Shown here: positions 18,007 to 27,165 of the stretch, one piece after another
How positions within the stretch are numbered: the stretch's first letter is position 1
Layout of the letters: each line of letters opens with the position of its first letter
NCBI GenBank assembly: GCA_951801955.1
Contig: CATOOV010000006.1
Location: forward strand, 1 to 64,000
Direction of reading: 5' to 3'
DNA from: an uncultured Lachnospiraceae bacterium
GTDB taxonomy: Bacteria > Bacillota > Clostridia > Lachnospirales > Lachnospiraceae
DNA: 64,000 nt
Notes under the pieces: generated by a model
The model's input: only the letters and a program-made list of their open reading frames with translations
What the model was told of the DNA's origin: nothing
Database searches by the model: none
Position numbers and translations under genes: made by a program

Positions 18007-18254
18007 TTAGACTAAGTTTATCATGCCACAATTAGAATATCAAGTTTCATTATTTTAACATTTTGTGAAGTAGAATAGAAAGTCTTGTAAAAAAAAGAAA
18101 AAAGGAAAAAATGCTGGAATAATTGTAAAAAAGCTCGTTTTTCTGGGACAAATATTCTATATTAATTCGCCCTTAATCCACAAATTATACAAAATAATAT
18201 TGGAAACTACAGGAAATTTCTACAATCAATTAATACCATGGGAATGGAATTCCA

Positions 18255-18284
18255 TTGACGAATGAAAAGAGCCTGTATTATAAT
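18255..18284 (+). promoter_or_regulatory. purC promoter
   Basis: TTGACG (18255-18260) and TATAAT (18279-18284) with an 18-bp spacer, about 65 bases upstream of purC. No purine riboswitch was recognised. The remaining part of 17827-18349 outside the repeat is AT-rich and empty. Confidence 0.6.
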
Positions 18285-18349
18285 TAATCCGAATATTTGA
18301 AATGTAACAGCGTAAATTTACGCAGGTAAAGGATGAATGGAGGAAAGCA

Positions 18350-19228
18350 ATGAGTATTCAGGAATTTAAACCCGTAAAAGAAGGAAAAGTACGTGAGGTC
18401 TACGACAACGGCGACAGCATGATTATTGTGGCAACAGACAGAATTTCCGCTTTTGATGTGATTTTAAAGAATAAAATTACAAAAAAAGGTGCAATTTTGA
18501 CACAGATGTCTAAATTTTGGTTTGATTTTACCAAGGATATTGTGCCAAACCATATGCTTTCAACCGATGTTGCTGATATGCCGGAATTTTTTCGCAATGA
18601 AAATTTTGATGGGAATAGCATGAAATGCAAAAAATTAAATATGCTTCCAGTAGAGTGTATTGTGCGCGGTTACATTACAGGCAGCGGATGGGAAAGTTAC
18701 AAAGCCAATGGGACTGTCTGTGGCATTCGATTACCAGAAGGACTGCAGGAATCTGACCAGCTTCCGGAACCCATCTATACCCCTACCACAAAAGCGGATT
18801 TAGGGCTTCACGATGAGCATATTACTTTTGAGGATACGGTAGAGATTTTGGAGAAAATTCATCCAGGCAAGGGAGCAGGGTATGCAGAAGCGATAAAAGA
18901 ATGTACCATTAAATTATATAAAAAATGTGCGGAATATGCCAGAAACAAAGGGATTATTATCGCAGATACGAAATTTGAATTTGGTTTAGATGAAAATGGA
19001 AATGTAGTTTTGGGGGATGAGATGCTTACTCCGGACAGTTCCAGATTTTGGCCATTGTCTGGTTACACTCCAGGAAAATCACAGCCCTCTTTTGATAAAC
19101 AATTTGTGAGGGATTGGCTGAAAGATAATCCAGACAGTGATTATCTTCTTCCGCAGGAAGTAGTAACGAAGACTGTGGATAAGTATAAAGAAGCATATGA
19201 ACTCTTAACAGGGGAAAAGTTTGTATAG
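18350..19228 (+). CDS. purC: Phosphoribosylaminoimidazole-succinocarboxamide synthase
   Basis: It joins CAIR and aspartate using ATP in purine synthesis. The 292-residue length fits the longer SAICAR synthase group. The start MSIQEFKPVKEGKVREVYDNG carries the ATP-loop. Further blocks are VATDRISAFDVIL, VECIVRGYITGSGW, and IIADTKFEFGLDENG followed by GDEMLTPDSSRFW. The ATG follows GGAGG. purF starts 18 bases after its stop, so the two are co-transcribed. Confidence 0.96.
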   Translation: MSIQEFKPVKEGKVREVYDNGDSMIIVATDRISAFDVILKNKITKKGAILTQMSKFWFDFTKDIVPNHMLSTDVADMPEFFRNENFDGNSMKCKKLNMLPVECIVRGYITGSGWESYKANGTVCGIRLPEGLQESDQLPEPIYTPTTKADLGLHDEHITFEDTVEILEKIHPGKGAGYAEAIKECTIKLYKKCAEYARNKGIIIADTKFEFGLDENGNVVLGDEMLTPDSSRFWPLSGYTPGKSQPSFDKQFVRDWLKDNPDSDYLLPQEVVTKTVDKYKEAYELLTGEKFV

Positions 19229-19246
19229 AAGCAATTGGAGAATTGT

Positions 19247-20782
19247 ATGAATAACAATAATATGGATAATTTTATACCTTATGACACGCCGAATGGTATA
19301 ACGGGGTGCCCTGGGGGTATACCTTATGACACGCCGAATGGAATCATGGGGTGCCCTGGGGGTATAGATTCTGATGAACTGCACGAAGAATGTGGTGTCT
19401 TTGGTATCTATGATTTTGATGGAAATGATGTGGCATCTACGATCTACTATGGTTTGTTTGCCCTTCAGCATCGTGGACAGGAGAGCTGTGGTATTGCAGT
19501 CAGCCAAACTGACAGTAATGAGAGAAAAGTAAATTCCTATAAGGGGATGGGACTGGTAAATGAAGTGTTCACCCAGGGAACCCTGGATGGAATGAAGGGA
19601 GATCTGGGGATCGGACATGTCCGTTATTCTACTGCAGGTGCGTCAACCCGGGAAAATGCACAGCCGTTAGTCCTTAATTATATAAAGGGGACATTGGCAT
19701 TGGCACATAATGGAAACTTGATTAATGCCAAAGAACTGCGGGAGCAATTGGAATATACGGGCGCAATCTTTCAGACAACCATTGATTCAGAGGTAATTGC
19801 CTATCACATTGCAAGGGAGCGTTTAACTTCAAAAACAGCACAGGAAGCAGTAAAGCGTGCTGCAGCAAAGGTTAAGGGCGCTTTTTCTCTGGTAGTAATG
19901 AGTCCGCGTAAGTTGATAGGGGCAAGAGATCCTTTTGGGTTTAAACCTCTTTGTATCGGAAAACGGGACAATGCTTATATCCTTGCTTCCGAGACCTGTG
20001 CGCTTGAGACGATTGGCGCAGATTATGTACGGGACGTACTTCCGGGAGAAGTCGTAACGATTACGCCAGAAGGCATTCAATCTGACACAAGCCTTTGCCT
20101 GCCAAAAGAGAAAGAGGCGAGATGTATTTTTGAATATATATATTTTGCAAGATCAGACAGCCATATTGATGGGGTCAGTGTCTATGCATCCCGAATGAAG
20201 GCGGGGAAGTTTCTTGCCATGGATTCTCCAGTAGAGGCAGATTTGGTGGTAGGGGTGCCGGAATCCGGCAATGCAGCGGCATTGGGATATTCGATGGAGT
20301 CAGGTATCTCCTATGGCACAGCGTTTGTAAAAAACAGTTATGTTGGAAGAACTTTTATTAAGCCAAAACAGAGCAATCGGGAATCCAGTGTAAAAGTAAA
20401 ACTAAATGTGCTGGAAGAAGCAGTTCGTGGAAAACGAGTTATTATGATTGACGATTCGATTGTGCGTGGGACAACTTCTGACCGCATCGTCCGTATGCTG
20501 CGGGATGCAGGAGCTACAGAGGTTCATGTAAGGATTGCTTCCCCACCGTTTCTTTGGCCTTGCTATTTTGGGACAGATATCCCTGAAAGGGAACAATTAA
20601 TTGCATACAACCGTACAGTGGAAGAGATACAAAAAATTATCGGCGCTGATAGTTTGGGTTATCTAAGTGTAGAACGGCTCAGTGAGATTGCAGACCAGCT
20701 TCCTATCTGTAAAGGATGTTTTACCGGTCAATATCCGATGAAACCTCCCACAGAAAATATCCGAGGAGATTTTGAGCGATAA
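19247..20782 (+). CDS. purF: Amidophosphoribosyltransferase with repeat-bearing propeptide
   Basis: The first committed enzyme of purine synthesis, an Ntn glutaminase fused to a type I phosphoribosyltransferase. The mature nucleophile is the Cys of EECGVFGIYDFDG, codon 49 from ATG 19247 (GGAG 6 bases upstream). Family propeptides are short (about 11 residues in Bacillus). Here the 48-residue leader contains two copies of a 15-residue repeat, [15 protein letters not shown], encoded by a tandem pair of the genome's 45-bp element. Other motifs are GHVRYSTAG, AHNGNL, the PRPP loop VIMIDDSIVRGTTS and iron-sulfur-type cysteines near the C-terminus (CKGCF). The enzyme core looks intact, so the leader is presumably tolerated or removed. 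Confidence 0.95.
   Translation: MNNNNMDNFIPYDTPNGITGCPGGIPYDTPNGIMGCPGGIDSDELHEECGVFGIYDFDGNDVASTIYYGLFALQHRGQESCGIAVSQTDSNERKVNSYKGMGLVNEVFTQGTLDGMKGDLGIGHVRYSTAGASTRENAQPLVLNYIKGTLALAHNGNLINAKELREQLEYTGAIFQTTIDSEVIAYHIARERLTSKTAQEAVKRAAAKVKGAFSLVVMSPRKLIGARDPFGFKPLCIGKRDNAYILASETCALETIGADYVRDVLPGEVVTITPEGIQSDTSLCLPKEKEARCIFEYIYFARSDSHIDGVSVYASRMKAGKFLAMDSPVEADLVVGVPESGNAAALGYSMESGISYGTAFVKNSYVGRTFIKPKQSNRESSVKVKLNVLEEAVRGKRVIMIDDSIVRGTTSDRIVRMLRDAGATEVHVRIASPPFLWPCYFGTDIPEREQLIAYNRTVEEIQKIIGADSLGYLSVERLSEIADQLPICKGCFTGQYPMKPPTENIRGDFER
19274..19363 (+). repeat. 45-bp PYDT element, in-frame tandem dimer inside purF
   Basis: Units 19274-19318 and 19319-19363 differ at only a few bases. Both read ATACCTTATGACACGCCGAA at the start and GGGGTGCCCTGGGGGT at the end. 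Because 45 is divisible by three, the dimer keeps the purF frame. Confidence 0.9.
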
Positions 20783-20792
20783 GCAGACTGCG

Positions 20793-20847
20793 AATATCCT
20801 TGCAGGAACATTTCATCTTTGTATGAAAATGTTCCTGCAAGGATATT
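20793..20847. terminator. Long hairpin after purF
   Basis: AATATCCTTGCAGGAACATTT (20793-20813) pairs with its exact complement at 20827-20847, a 21-bp stem with a 13-nt loop. The T-run is short. It may terminate or attenuate transcription before purB. Confidence 0.6.
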
Positions 20848-20856
20848 TAAAGGTGC

Positions 20857-21039
20857 AACGGACACCGAGAAGGAGCGAAGCGGATTCGAGGTGTTTGTTG
20901 CATGCAGTCTGCGAAGTGGGAAAGTAGTGCAACGGACACCAGGGAAAAGCGAAGCGTTTCCCTGGTGAAAGTCGTTGCCAAAAGACAAGAAACTAGAAAA
21001 GAAACGGACACCGAGAAGGAGCGAAGCGGATTCGAGGTG
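20857..21039 (+). repeat. Three-unit hairpin repeat between purF and purB
   Basis: An identical 37-bp unit (AACGGACACCGAGAAGGAGC onward) lies at 20857-20893 and 21003-21039. A related unit is at about 20929-20967. Each unit is itself a hairpin closed by GCGAAGC; the middle one is a near-perfect CACCAGGGAAA/TTTCCCTGGTG stem. With 20793-20847 it fills the gap before purB. Confidence 0.75.
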
Positions 21040-21079
21040 CGTTACGGTGAAATACATTTTTCGATAAAGGAGAATCATT

Positions 21080-22531
21080 ATGTCAACAGATCGATACAAC
21101 AGCCCTCTGTCTGAGCGTTACGCAAGTAAGGAAATGCAGTATATTTTTTCCCCAGATATGAAATTTTGTACCTGGAGAAAGCTTTGGATTGCCCTTGCAG
21201 AGACAGAGATGGAACTTGGATTGAGCGAGAATGGAAAGCCAGTCATTACACAGGAACAAATTGATGAGTTGAAAAGCCATGTGGATGATATCAATTATGA
21301 AGTTGCAAAAGAGAGGGAAAAATTGGTGCGTCACGATGTGATGAGCCATGTATATGCATATGGGCAGCAGTGCCCAAAGGCGGCAGGAATCATCCATCTT
21401 GGAGCCACTTCCTGCTATGTAGGCGATAATACAGATATCATTGTTATGAATGAAGCTTTGAAACTGGTGCATAGAAAACTGATCAATGTGATTGCAGAAT
21501 TGGCAAAATTTGCGGATACTTATAAAAATTTGCCAACGCTTGCATTTACCCATTTCCAGCCGGCGCAGCCTACAACGGTAGGAAAGCGCGCAACTTTGTG
21601 GCTGCAGGAATTTTTGATAGATTTAGAGGATCTGGAGTATGTGAAAGGTAGCCTGAAATTGTTGGGCTCAAAGGGAACTACTGGAACACAGGCAAGTTTC
21701 CAGGAGTTATTTGCAGGAGATCAGGAAACGATTGATAAGATCGATCCTATGATTGCAGAAAAAATGGGATTTCAAGATTGTTATGCTGTGTCTGGACAGA
21801 CTTATTCCAGGAAGGTAGACACCAGGGTTTTAAATGTGCTTGCAGGGATTGCGGCGAGTGCACATAAGATGTCCAACGACATTCGTCTGTTGCAGCATTT
21901 GAAAGAAGTAGAAGAACCATTTGAGAAAAATCAGATTGGCTCTTCTGCTATGGCATATAAGAGGAATCCTATGAGAAGTGAGCGTATCGCGTCTCTGGCA
22001 CGTTATGTAATGGCAGACGCCTTAAATCCGGCAATTACCTCTGCTGCCCAGTGGTTTGAACGGACTTTGGATGATTCTGCGAATAAACGGTTATCAATTC
22101 CTGAAGGATTTCTTGCTGTGGACGGGATTTTAGATCTGTGTCTGAATGTGGTAGACGGGCTGGTGGTTTACGACAAAGTAATCCGTAAGCACATGATGGC
22201 AGAGCTGCCATTTATGGCAACGGAGAATATTATGATGGATGCAGTGAAAAATGGAGGCAACCGTCAGGAAATGCATGAAAAAATTCGTCAGCTTTCCATG
22301 GAAGCAGGAAAAAATGTAAAAGAAGAGGGAAGGGACAACAATTTGTTGGAGTTGATTGCTGCGGATCCAGCGTTTAATCTGACCTTAGAAGAGTTGGAAA
22401 GTTCCATGGAACCGTCAAAATATGTGGGACGCGCACCGTTGCAGGTAGAAAAGTTTTTGACAAAGGTTGTAAACCCTATCTTGGAACAGAATAAAGGTCT
22501 CCTTGGCATGACAGCAGAGATTAATGTATAG
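21080..22531 (+). CDS. purB: Adenylosuccinate lyase
   Basis: It acts twice in purine synthesis, splitting SAICAR and adenylosuccinate to release fumarate. The 483 residues include the N-terminal SPLSERYAS and the His regions GATSCYVGDNTD and THFQPAQPTTVGKR. The fumarase/aspartase superfamily signature reads GSSAMAYKRNPMRSE with the catalytic flexible-loop Ser. ATG 21080 follows AAAGGAG. It follows purC and purF on the same strand but after a hairpin-rich gap of nearly 300 bases. Confidence 0.96.
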   Translation: MSTDRYNSPLSERYASKEMQYIFSPDMKFCTWRKLWIALAETEMELGLSENGKPVITQEQIDELKSHVDDINYEVAKEREKLVRHDVMSHVYAYGQQCPKAAGIIHLGATSCYVGDNTDIIVMNEALKLVHRKLINVIAELAKFADTYKNLPTLAFTHFQPAQPTTVGKRATLWLQEFLIDLEDLEYVKGSLKLLGSKGTTGTQASFQELFAGDQETIDKIDPMIAEKMGFQDCYAVSGQTYSRKVDTRVLNVLAGIAASAHKMSNDIRLLQHLKEVEEPFEKNQIGSSAMAYKRNPMRSERIASLARYVMADALNPAITSAAQWFERTLDDSANKRLSIPEGFLAVDGILDLCLNVVDGLVVYDKVIRKHMMAELPFMATENIMMDAVKNGGNRQEMHEKIRQLSMEAGKNVKEEGRDNNLLELIAADPAFNLTLEELESSMEPSKYVGRAPLQVEKFLTKVVNPILEQNKGLLGMTAEINV

Positions 22532-22656
22532 AAAACAATGGAATAAAGTTATGTAAAAATAACTTTTATCAGACTGGAGATGATACTTCCGCTTATACAA
22601 TCATGTTAGTTACTGTAACAGTGGAAGCCATCTCCCATCTGGTGTAAAAGAGAAAT

Positions 22657-23940
22657 TTAAACGTTCTCTTCGATAATTTCATCAGGAAGCCTTAAAAATA
22701 GTTTGCTGATTCGGTTTTTATCCATATTTTCCACCCGAAGGAAAATATTTTCGGGTGTGGTAAAGGATTCTCCTGTCTGGGGAAGGTGGTCTAACAATTC
22801 AATCATATATCCTCCCACGGTATCATAATCTTCCGAAGACAGATTCAAATTCAGCTCGTTGCACAAGTCTTCTAAGTTCATAGAACCCTGTACCAGATAT
22901 TCCCGGTTTCCCAGCTTTTGAATAGGATCTTCCTCATCCATATCATATTCATCTCGGATTTCTCCGACAATTTCCTCTAAAATATCTTCCAGTGTAATTA
23001 AGCCTGCGGTTACTCCATATTCATCCAGTACAATAGCAATATTAAAAGAAGATTTTTTCATTTCAATCAAAAGTTCCACAGTTTTTTTGTGTTCATAAGT
23101 GTAATAGGGTTTGCGCAAAATGTCACGTACAGAAAAACTGTCTTTGCTGGCTTCATAGAGGAGTAAATCTTTCATATTAATGGTTCCTACGACATTATCG
23201 ATAGAATCTTCATAAATTGGAAGCCGTGTAAATTTGTCTGTTCGGAAAATACTAATCAGTTCATCGTATCTGCTGTTAATGTCAGCAAATGTCATATCAA
23301 TGCGGGGAACCATAATTTCCTTTGCCTGTGAATCACCAAAATCAAATACATTGTTGATCATTTCATGTTCTTCTGGTTCGATCACGCCTGTCTGATGCCC
23401 CACATCCATAATTGTCCGAAGTTCAGCCTCTGTAAGAGGGTTTGGTCCATTGGAAACACTGACTCGCAGCAATCGCAAAAATCCCATAGATAATTTATTG
23501 ATGATAAAAATTACAGGGGTTAAAAGCTTCATAAGCCCTAAAATCATACCACCATAGGCAAGGGCAATTTTGTCTGCGTGGATGGTTGCCAAAGTCTTAG
23601 GTGATATTTCACCGAAAATAAGGACTAAGACGGCAAGGATCCCTGTTGCAATTCCGGCGCCCGCATTTCCAAATAATTTAATGGCAAGTGCCGTGGCAAT
23701 GGAAGATGCAGACAGGTTTACGATATTGTTGCCGATCAGGATGGCACTTAACATCTTACCGGAATCATTGGTAATTTCCAATACCCTCTGTGCCCGTTTA
23801 TTCCCCTCATCGGCGAGACCTTTAAGACGGATCTTATTGGAGGTAGTAAGGGCTGTTTCTGCGGAGGAAAAAAATGCAGATAACATTAATAAAACTATTA
23901 CAAATAATAATTGTATGACGTCACTTGAGTCCAAGTACAT
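22657..23940 (-). CDS. CNNM/CorC-family membrane protein (hemolysin-like)
   Basis: A 427-residue protein with an N-terminal DUF21/CNNM transmembrane domain (about residues 1-190: AETALTTSNKIRLKGLADEGNKRA, broken here as AETALTTSNK and IRLKGLADEGNKRA; GEISPKTLA). A CBS pair follows (about 205-330: VPRIDMTFADI, YGVTAGLITLEDILEEIVGEI), then a C-terminal CorC_HlyC domain (YDTVGGYMIE). Such proteins are linked to magnesium or cobalt efflux and export. ATG 23940 sits very close to AAAGGAG, and a TTG two codons later has better spacing, so the true start may be there. Confidence 0.88.
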   Translation of the reverse strand: MYLDSSDVIQLLFVIVLLMLSAFFSSAETALTTSNKIRLKGLADEGNKRAQRVLEITNDSGKMLSAILIGNNIVNLSASSIATALAIKLFGNAGAGIATGILAVLVLIFGEISPKTLATIHADKIALAYGGMILGLMKLLTPVIFIINKLSMGFLRLLRVSVSNGPNPLTEAELRTIMDVGHQTGVIEPEEHEMINNVFDFGDSQAKEIMVPRIDMTFADINSRYDELISIFRTDKFTRLPIYEDSIDNVVGTINMKDLLLYEASKDSFSVRDILRKPYYTYEHKKTVELLIEMKKSSFNIAIVLDEYGVTAGLITLEDILEEIVGEIRDEYDMDEEDPIQKLGNREYLVQGSMNLEDLCNELNLNLSSEDYDTVGGYMIELLDHLPQTGESFTTPENIFLRVENMDKNRISKLFLRLPDEIIEENV

Positions 23941-24217
23941 CTCTCCTTTCGATACTACATAATATAAAGGAATAGGGGAGATTTTGCAATACCTTTTGAG
24001 ATTTGTTTTCTAATAATTGGATATAAAATCACTTTTTGATTTCCCATTTATCTTTAGGAATAGTTTTTGAGAAACCAGAATAAAATATGTTAGAATCCAA
24101 TGGACATTCTATATCTCAGATGGCGCCAACAGCCTTTCGAAAATATAGAGCGGTCGTGCTGGTCGAAGCTTGTGATGTTCAGTCACCGATTATCAATCAA
24201 GAGAGAGGAAGAGAGAG

Positions 24218-24628
24218 ATGGAAAAGAATCATACAAGAAAAAATCTTGTCCAGGCACAGGGAGAGAAAAAAGCTAGGATATCCGTACTGTCAATATTAAA
24301 GATTTTACTGGTAATGTATCTGTTGACAGGTGCATTGTTACTGATTTTGGCTGCAATGCTTTATAAAATGCAGCTCACTGAAAATGCCGTATCTGTAGGG
24401 ATTGTGGTAATCTACGCGATTTCTGGCTTTCTGGGAGGTTTTTTGAGCGGAAAGGTAATGAAAACCAAAAGGTTTTTCTGGGGGATGATCATGGGAGGAG
24501 CCTATTTTTTGATTCTTGTTCTAGGCTCCATTTTGTTTCAAAAGGGAATCAATATGGAATTGTCCCGTTTTTTTACAACCCTGATCTTATGCACGGCATC
24601 TGGCATGATTGGAGGGATGGCAAGCTGA
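24218..24628 (+). CDS. TIGR04086-type small membrane protein
   Basis: A 136-residue protein with four hydrophobic helices after a short basic N-terminus (KILLVMYLLTGALLLILAAM; VSVGIVVIYAISGFLGGFLSG; the FFWGMIMGG helix; the LILCTASGMIGGMA end). Spacing and glycine patterns fit the TIGR04086 family of Firmicutes membrane proteins, whose role is unknown. It starts after AGAGAGGAAGAGAG and ends three bases before the convergent kdgK stop. Confidence 0.65.
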   Translation: MEKNHTRKNLVQAQGEKKARISVLSILKILLVMYLLTGALLLILAAMLYKMQLTENAVSVGIVVIYAISGFLGGFLSGKVMKTKRFFWGMIMGGAYFLILVLGSILFQKGINMELSRFFTTLILCTASGMIGGMAS

Positions 24629-24631
24629 TGC

Positions 24632-25660
24632 CTACCGCTGCACACGGCCCGATGCGTCACCGCCTGCTAATTTCAGTACTTCATCTGTAGAGACCAGATT
24701 AAAGTCCCCTTCAATGGAATGTTTCAAACAGGAAGCTGCAACAGCAAACTCGATTACTTTCTGTGGAGCATAGCCCATCAAAGTAGCAGCGATCAGTCCG
24801 CCTCCAAAGCTGTCACCGCCTCCTACCCTGTCAACAATGTGCATGTGGTATTTTCGGCTGAAATAGTACTCGGCTCCGTCGTAGAGCATAGCGGACCAAT
24901 CGTTATCATTGGCGGAAATGGATTCTCGAAGTGTGATGGCAACTTTTGAAAATCCAAAACGATCTTTTAATTGTTTTGCTACATCCTTATATCCTTCATG
25001 GTTGACAGTTCCGGCTGTAACATCTGTGTTGGCAGCATGGATGCCAAATACATCGGAGGCGTCTTCTTCGTTAGCAATACATACATCTACATATTGGCAG
25101 AGTTTCTCCATAACCAGTCCGGCTTTTTCTTTACTCCACAGCTTATTGCGGTAGTTCAGGTCACAAGAGATGGTAAGCCCTGCGTCTTTTGCAGCGTGAC
25201 ATGCCATAAGACATAAGTCAGCAAGGGTATCGTTTAAAGCTGGAGTAATTCCTGTAAAATGAAACCAATCGGCGCCTGCAAAAATTTCTTTCCAACAGAA
25301 ATCCTCTGAGGAAGCTGTGGCAAGGGAGGAGCCAGAACGGTCATAAATTACCTTGGAAGGTCTTTGGGAGGCTCCTTTTTCCAGATAATAAATACCGATA
25401 CGACTGCCTCCCCTAGCAATAAAAGAAGTATCTACGCCGTATTTTCGCAATGCATTGATGCCTGCCTGCCCAATTTCGTGTGATGGCAGCCTGGTTACAA
25501 ATACAGAGTGAAAGCCATAATTTGCCAAGGAAACACAGACGTTGGCTTCCCCACCTCCATAGGTTGCCCCAAAGGTATCAGCCTGTACAAAGCGATGATA
25601 TCCTTCCGGGGCGAGCCGCAGCATTAATTCCCCGAAGGTAATTACTTTTTTCCCATTCAT
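24632..25660 (-). CDS. kdgK: 2-dehydro-3-deoxygluconate kinase (PfkB family)
   Basis: It phosphorylates 2-keto-3-deoxygluconate to KDPG, feeding the aldolase encoded upstream. The 342 residues begin KKVITFGELMLRLAPEG. They contain the PfkB signature GATYGGGEANVCVSLANYG near the N-terminus and VDRVGGGDSFGGGLIAA near the C-terminus, which holds the catalytic Asp. The start follows GGAGAAC on the minus strand. It lies about 235 bases downstream of eda in the same direction, so both probably serve uronate or pectin breakdown. Confidence 0.9.
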   Translation of the reverse strand: MNGKKVITFGELMLRLAPEGYHRFVQADTFGATYGGGEANVCVSLANYGFHSVFVTRLPSHEIGQAGINALRKYGVDTSFIARGGSRIGIYYLEKGASQRPSKVIYDRSGSSLATASSEDFCWKEIFAGADWFHFTGITPALNDTLADLCLMACHAAKDAGLTISCDLNYRNKLWSKEKAGLVMEKLCQYVDVCIANEEDASDVFGIHAANTDVTAGTVNHEGYKDVAKQLKDRFGFSKVAITLRESISANDNDWSAMLYDGAEYYFSRKYHMHIVDRVGGGDSFGGGLIAATLMGYAPQKVIEFAVAASCLKHSIEGDFNLVSTDEVLKLAGGDASGRVQR

Positions 25661-25689
25661 AATGTTCTCCTTTTCAGTTTAAGAATGTT

Positions 25690-25871
25690 TTAGGCAATTG
25701 CGAAACTCAATCATTTTAGAAATTTCATATACAATTCAAAAAATTTAAGGAGAAATATTTGTATATAATTGTATGAATTATATATAAAATTTTGATAATT
25801 TATCAGTTTCGCAATTACCTATTAAGAATGTTTCGAATCTTGAAAAACTCAATAAACCTTTCAAGATTCGA
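25690..25871. other. Inverted repeats between eda and kdgK
   Basis: A long-range pair TAGGCAATTGCGAAACT with AGTTTCGCAATTACCTA encloses about 25690-25822. It is followed by a 13-bp perfect hairpin TCGAATCTTGAAA (25833-25845) with TTTCAAGATTCGA (25859-25871). These may moderate expression of kdgK relative to eda. Confidence 0.5.
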
Positions 25872-25896
25872 TCGCGGGTCAGGCGCTGGATTCGGG

Positions 25897-26526
25897 TCAG
25901 TTGCGGACTGTACGCACTGCTTCCTCAGTAAGCCTTTGAATCTCATCAAACTTTCCGTCTTTGATCAGATCTTCCTTTACCATCCAGGTTCCGCCGCATG
26001 CCGTAACCCGATCATTTGCAAGGTAGGTATGCAGGTTACTCAGATTGATTCCTCCAGTGGGCATAAAGCGGACTTGGGGATAAGGGGCAGACAATGCCTT
26101 AATCATTTCCAACCCTCCAGATGCTTCCGCCGGGAAAAATTTTAACAGTGTAAGCCCAAACGTAAGGGCTGCCTCGATATCGCTGGGGTTGTTAATTCCT
26201 GGAAAAATAGGATATTTCTTTTTGATACAATGTTTGACCACAGCAGGGTTAAATCCTGGGCTTACAATAAATTTTGCTCCTGCTTTCATTGCAAGATCTG
26301 CATGGGCAGGGGTAAGGACTGTTCCTGCCCCGATCAGCATATCTGGAAATTCCTTGGACATGATACGGATGCAGTCGGCGGCAACCTCTGTACGGAATGT
26401 AATTTCAGCGCAGGGAAGCCCTCCATTGCACAAAGCCTGTGCCAAAGGTTTTGCTTCTGTTGTATCGTGCAGGACTACGACAGGTATAATACGGGTAAGT
26501 GATAATTGTTCTGTAATTTTATCCAT
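25897..26526 (-). CDS. eda: KDPG/KHG aldolase
   Basis: A class I aldolase cleaving 2-keto-3-deoxy-6-phosphogluconate to pyruvate and glyceraldehyde 3-phosphate. At 209 residues it is full length. The catalytic Glu is in CAEITFRTE. GAGTVLTPAHADLAMKAGAKFIVSPG is the family block (written here in parts as GAGTVLTPAHA and GAKFIVSPGFNP). The Schiff-base Lys is in LLKFFPAEASGG, and the phosphate loop is RFMPTGGINLSN. The start has GGAGG. A 78-aa gene ends 12 bases upstream, indicating coupled translation. Confidence 0.93.
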   Translation of the reverse strand: MDKITEQLSLTRIIPVVVLHDTTEAKPLAQALCNGGLPCAEITFRTEVAADCIRIMSKEFPDMLIGAGTVLTPAHADLAMKAGAKFIVSPGFNPAVVKHCIKKKYPIFPGINNPSDIEAALTFGLTLLKFFPAEASGGLEMIKALSAPYPQVRFMPTGGINLSNLHTYLANDRVTACGGTWMVKEDLIKDGKFDEIQRLTEEAVRTVRN

Positions 26527-26537
26527 GGGAAACCTCC

Positions 26538-26774
26538 TTATGCCCTGTCAAAATGGCTTTGTGTTGAATCAGAAGAAGTTGACAACAGGACAGGTGGTGT
26601 TACGGGAATATCCAAAACATCTCTCGTGAAAGGAGCATGGACACTGCTGCCAGATTGATTGCCAGTATCATCATGGATATCATTTTGTGCATGGGTGATG
26701 CCTGCATCTTGCGGCAGGTCAATTTCTGGAATATTACCATCATCGTAGATGTTTTTTGTATCTTTTTGACTCAT
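26538..26774 (-). CDS. Small acidic low-complexity protein heading the KDPG operon
   Basis: A 78-residue polypeptide of no recognised family, rich in Asp, Ser, Pro and Thr and lacking hydrophobic segments (KNIYDDGNIPEIDLPQDAG; HDDTGNQSGSSVHAPF). It is probably disordered. It has a clear AGAGGAG site 9 bases before ATG and sits 12 bases before eda on the same strand, which argues for a real, translated gene. A role as translational leader or regulator for eda-kdgK is conceivable but unsupported. Confidence 0.5.
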   Translation of the reverse strand: MSQKDTKNIYDDGNIPEIDLPQDAGITHAQNDIHDDTGNQSGSSVHAPFTRDVLDIPVTPPVLLSTSSDSTQSHFDRA

Positions 26775-26832
26775 AAATGAATCTCCTCTCTGAAAGTATA
26801 TTATAAATCATTGCAGAGCTGTTGCATTCTCA

Positions 26833-26982
26833 AAATTTCAGATACAGTTAAATACAAAATTTTTTAATTGTATCTGAAATTTCTCAAATAATACCCCAAT
26901 GGCACCCCATGACTGTCCCACCGTTTTATAAGGTATAGCCAATGACGCCCCATTATGACCATTCGGTCGTTTCATAAGGTAT
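26833..26982 (-). repeat. Hairpin and PYDT element tandem dimer
   Basis: AAATTTCAGATACA (26833-26846) pairs with TGTATCTGAAATTT (26869-26882). It is followed by two head-to-tail PYDT elements (26891-26936 and 26937-26982) in minus orientation, ending in TTTATAAGGTAT and TTTCATAAGGTAT. They lie between the divergent KDPG and two-component operons. Confidence 0.75.
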
Positions 26983-27165
26983 CGGATTTCGCAATTTATG
27001 AACTGCTTTAAGGTAGTATGTATCAAACATTGGAATTTATACTAGAAATTAAGATTTCAGAATCTTCTTATGAAATATTTAAGTTTTTTTAAGAAATTTA
27101 TTGAGTTTTATTTTTGAAATCCATATTATAATGACAGAGTAAAAAAGGAATAGGAGCAAAAGAAT

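Noticed and set aside
18090..18349. Purine riboswitch upstream of purC
   Set aside because: No conserved three-way junction sequence was found.
20857..21039. CRISPR array
   Set aside because: Only two identical 37-bp units with unequal spacing, each internally palindromic and next to no cas gene.
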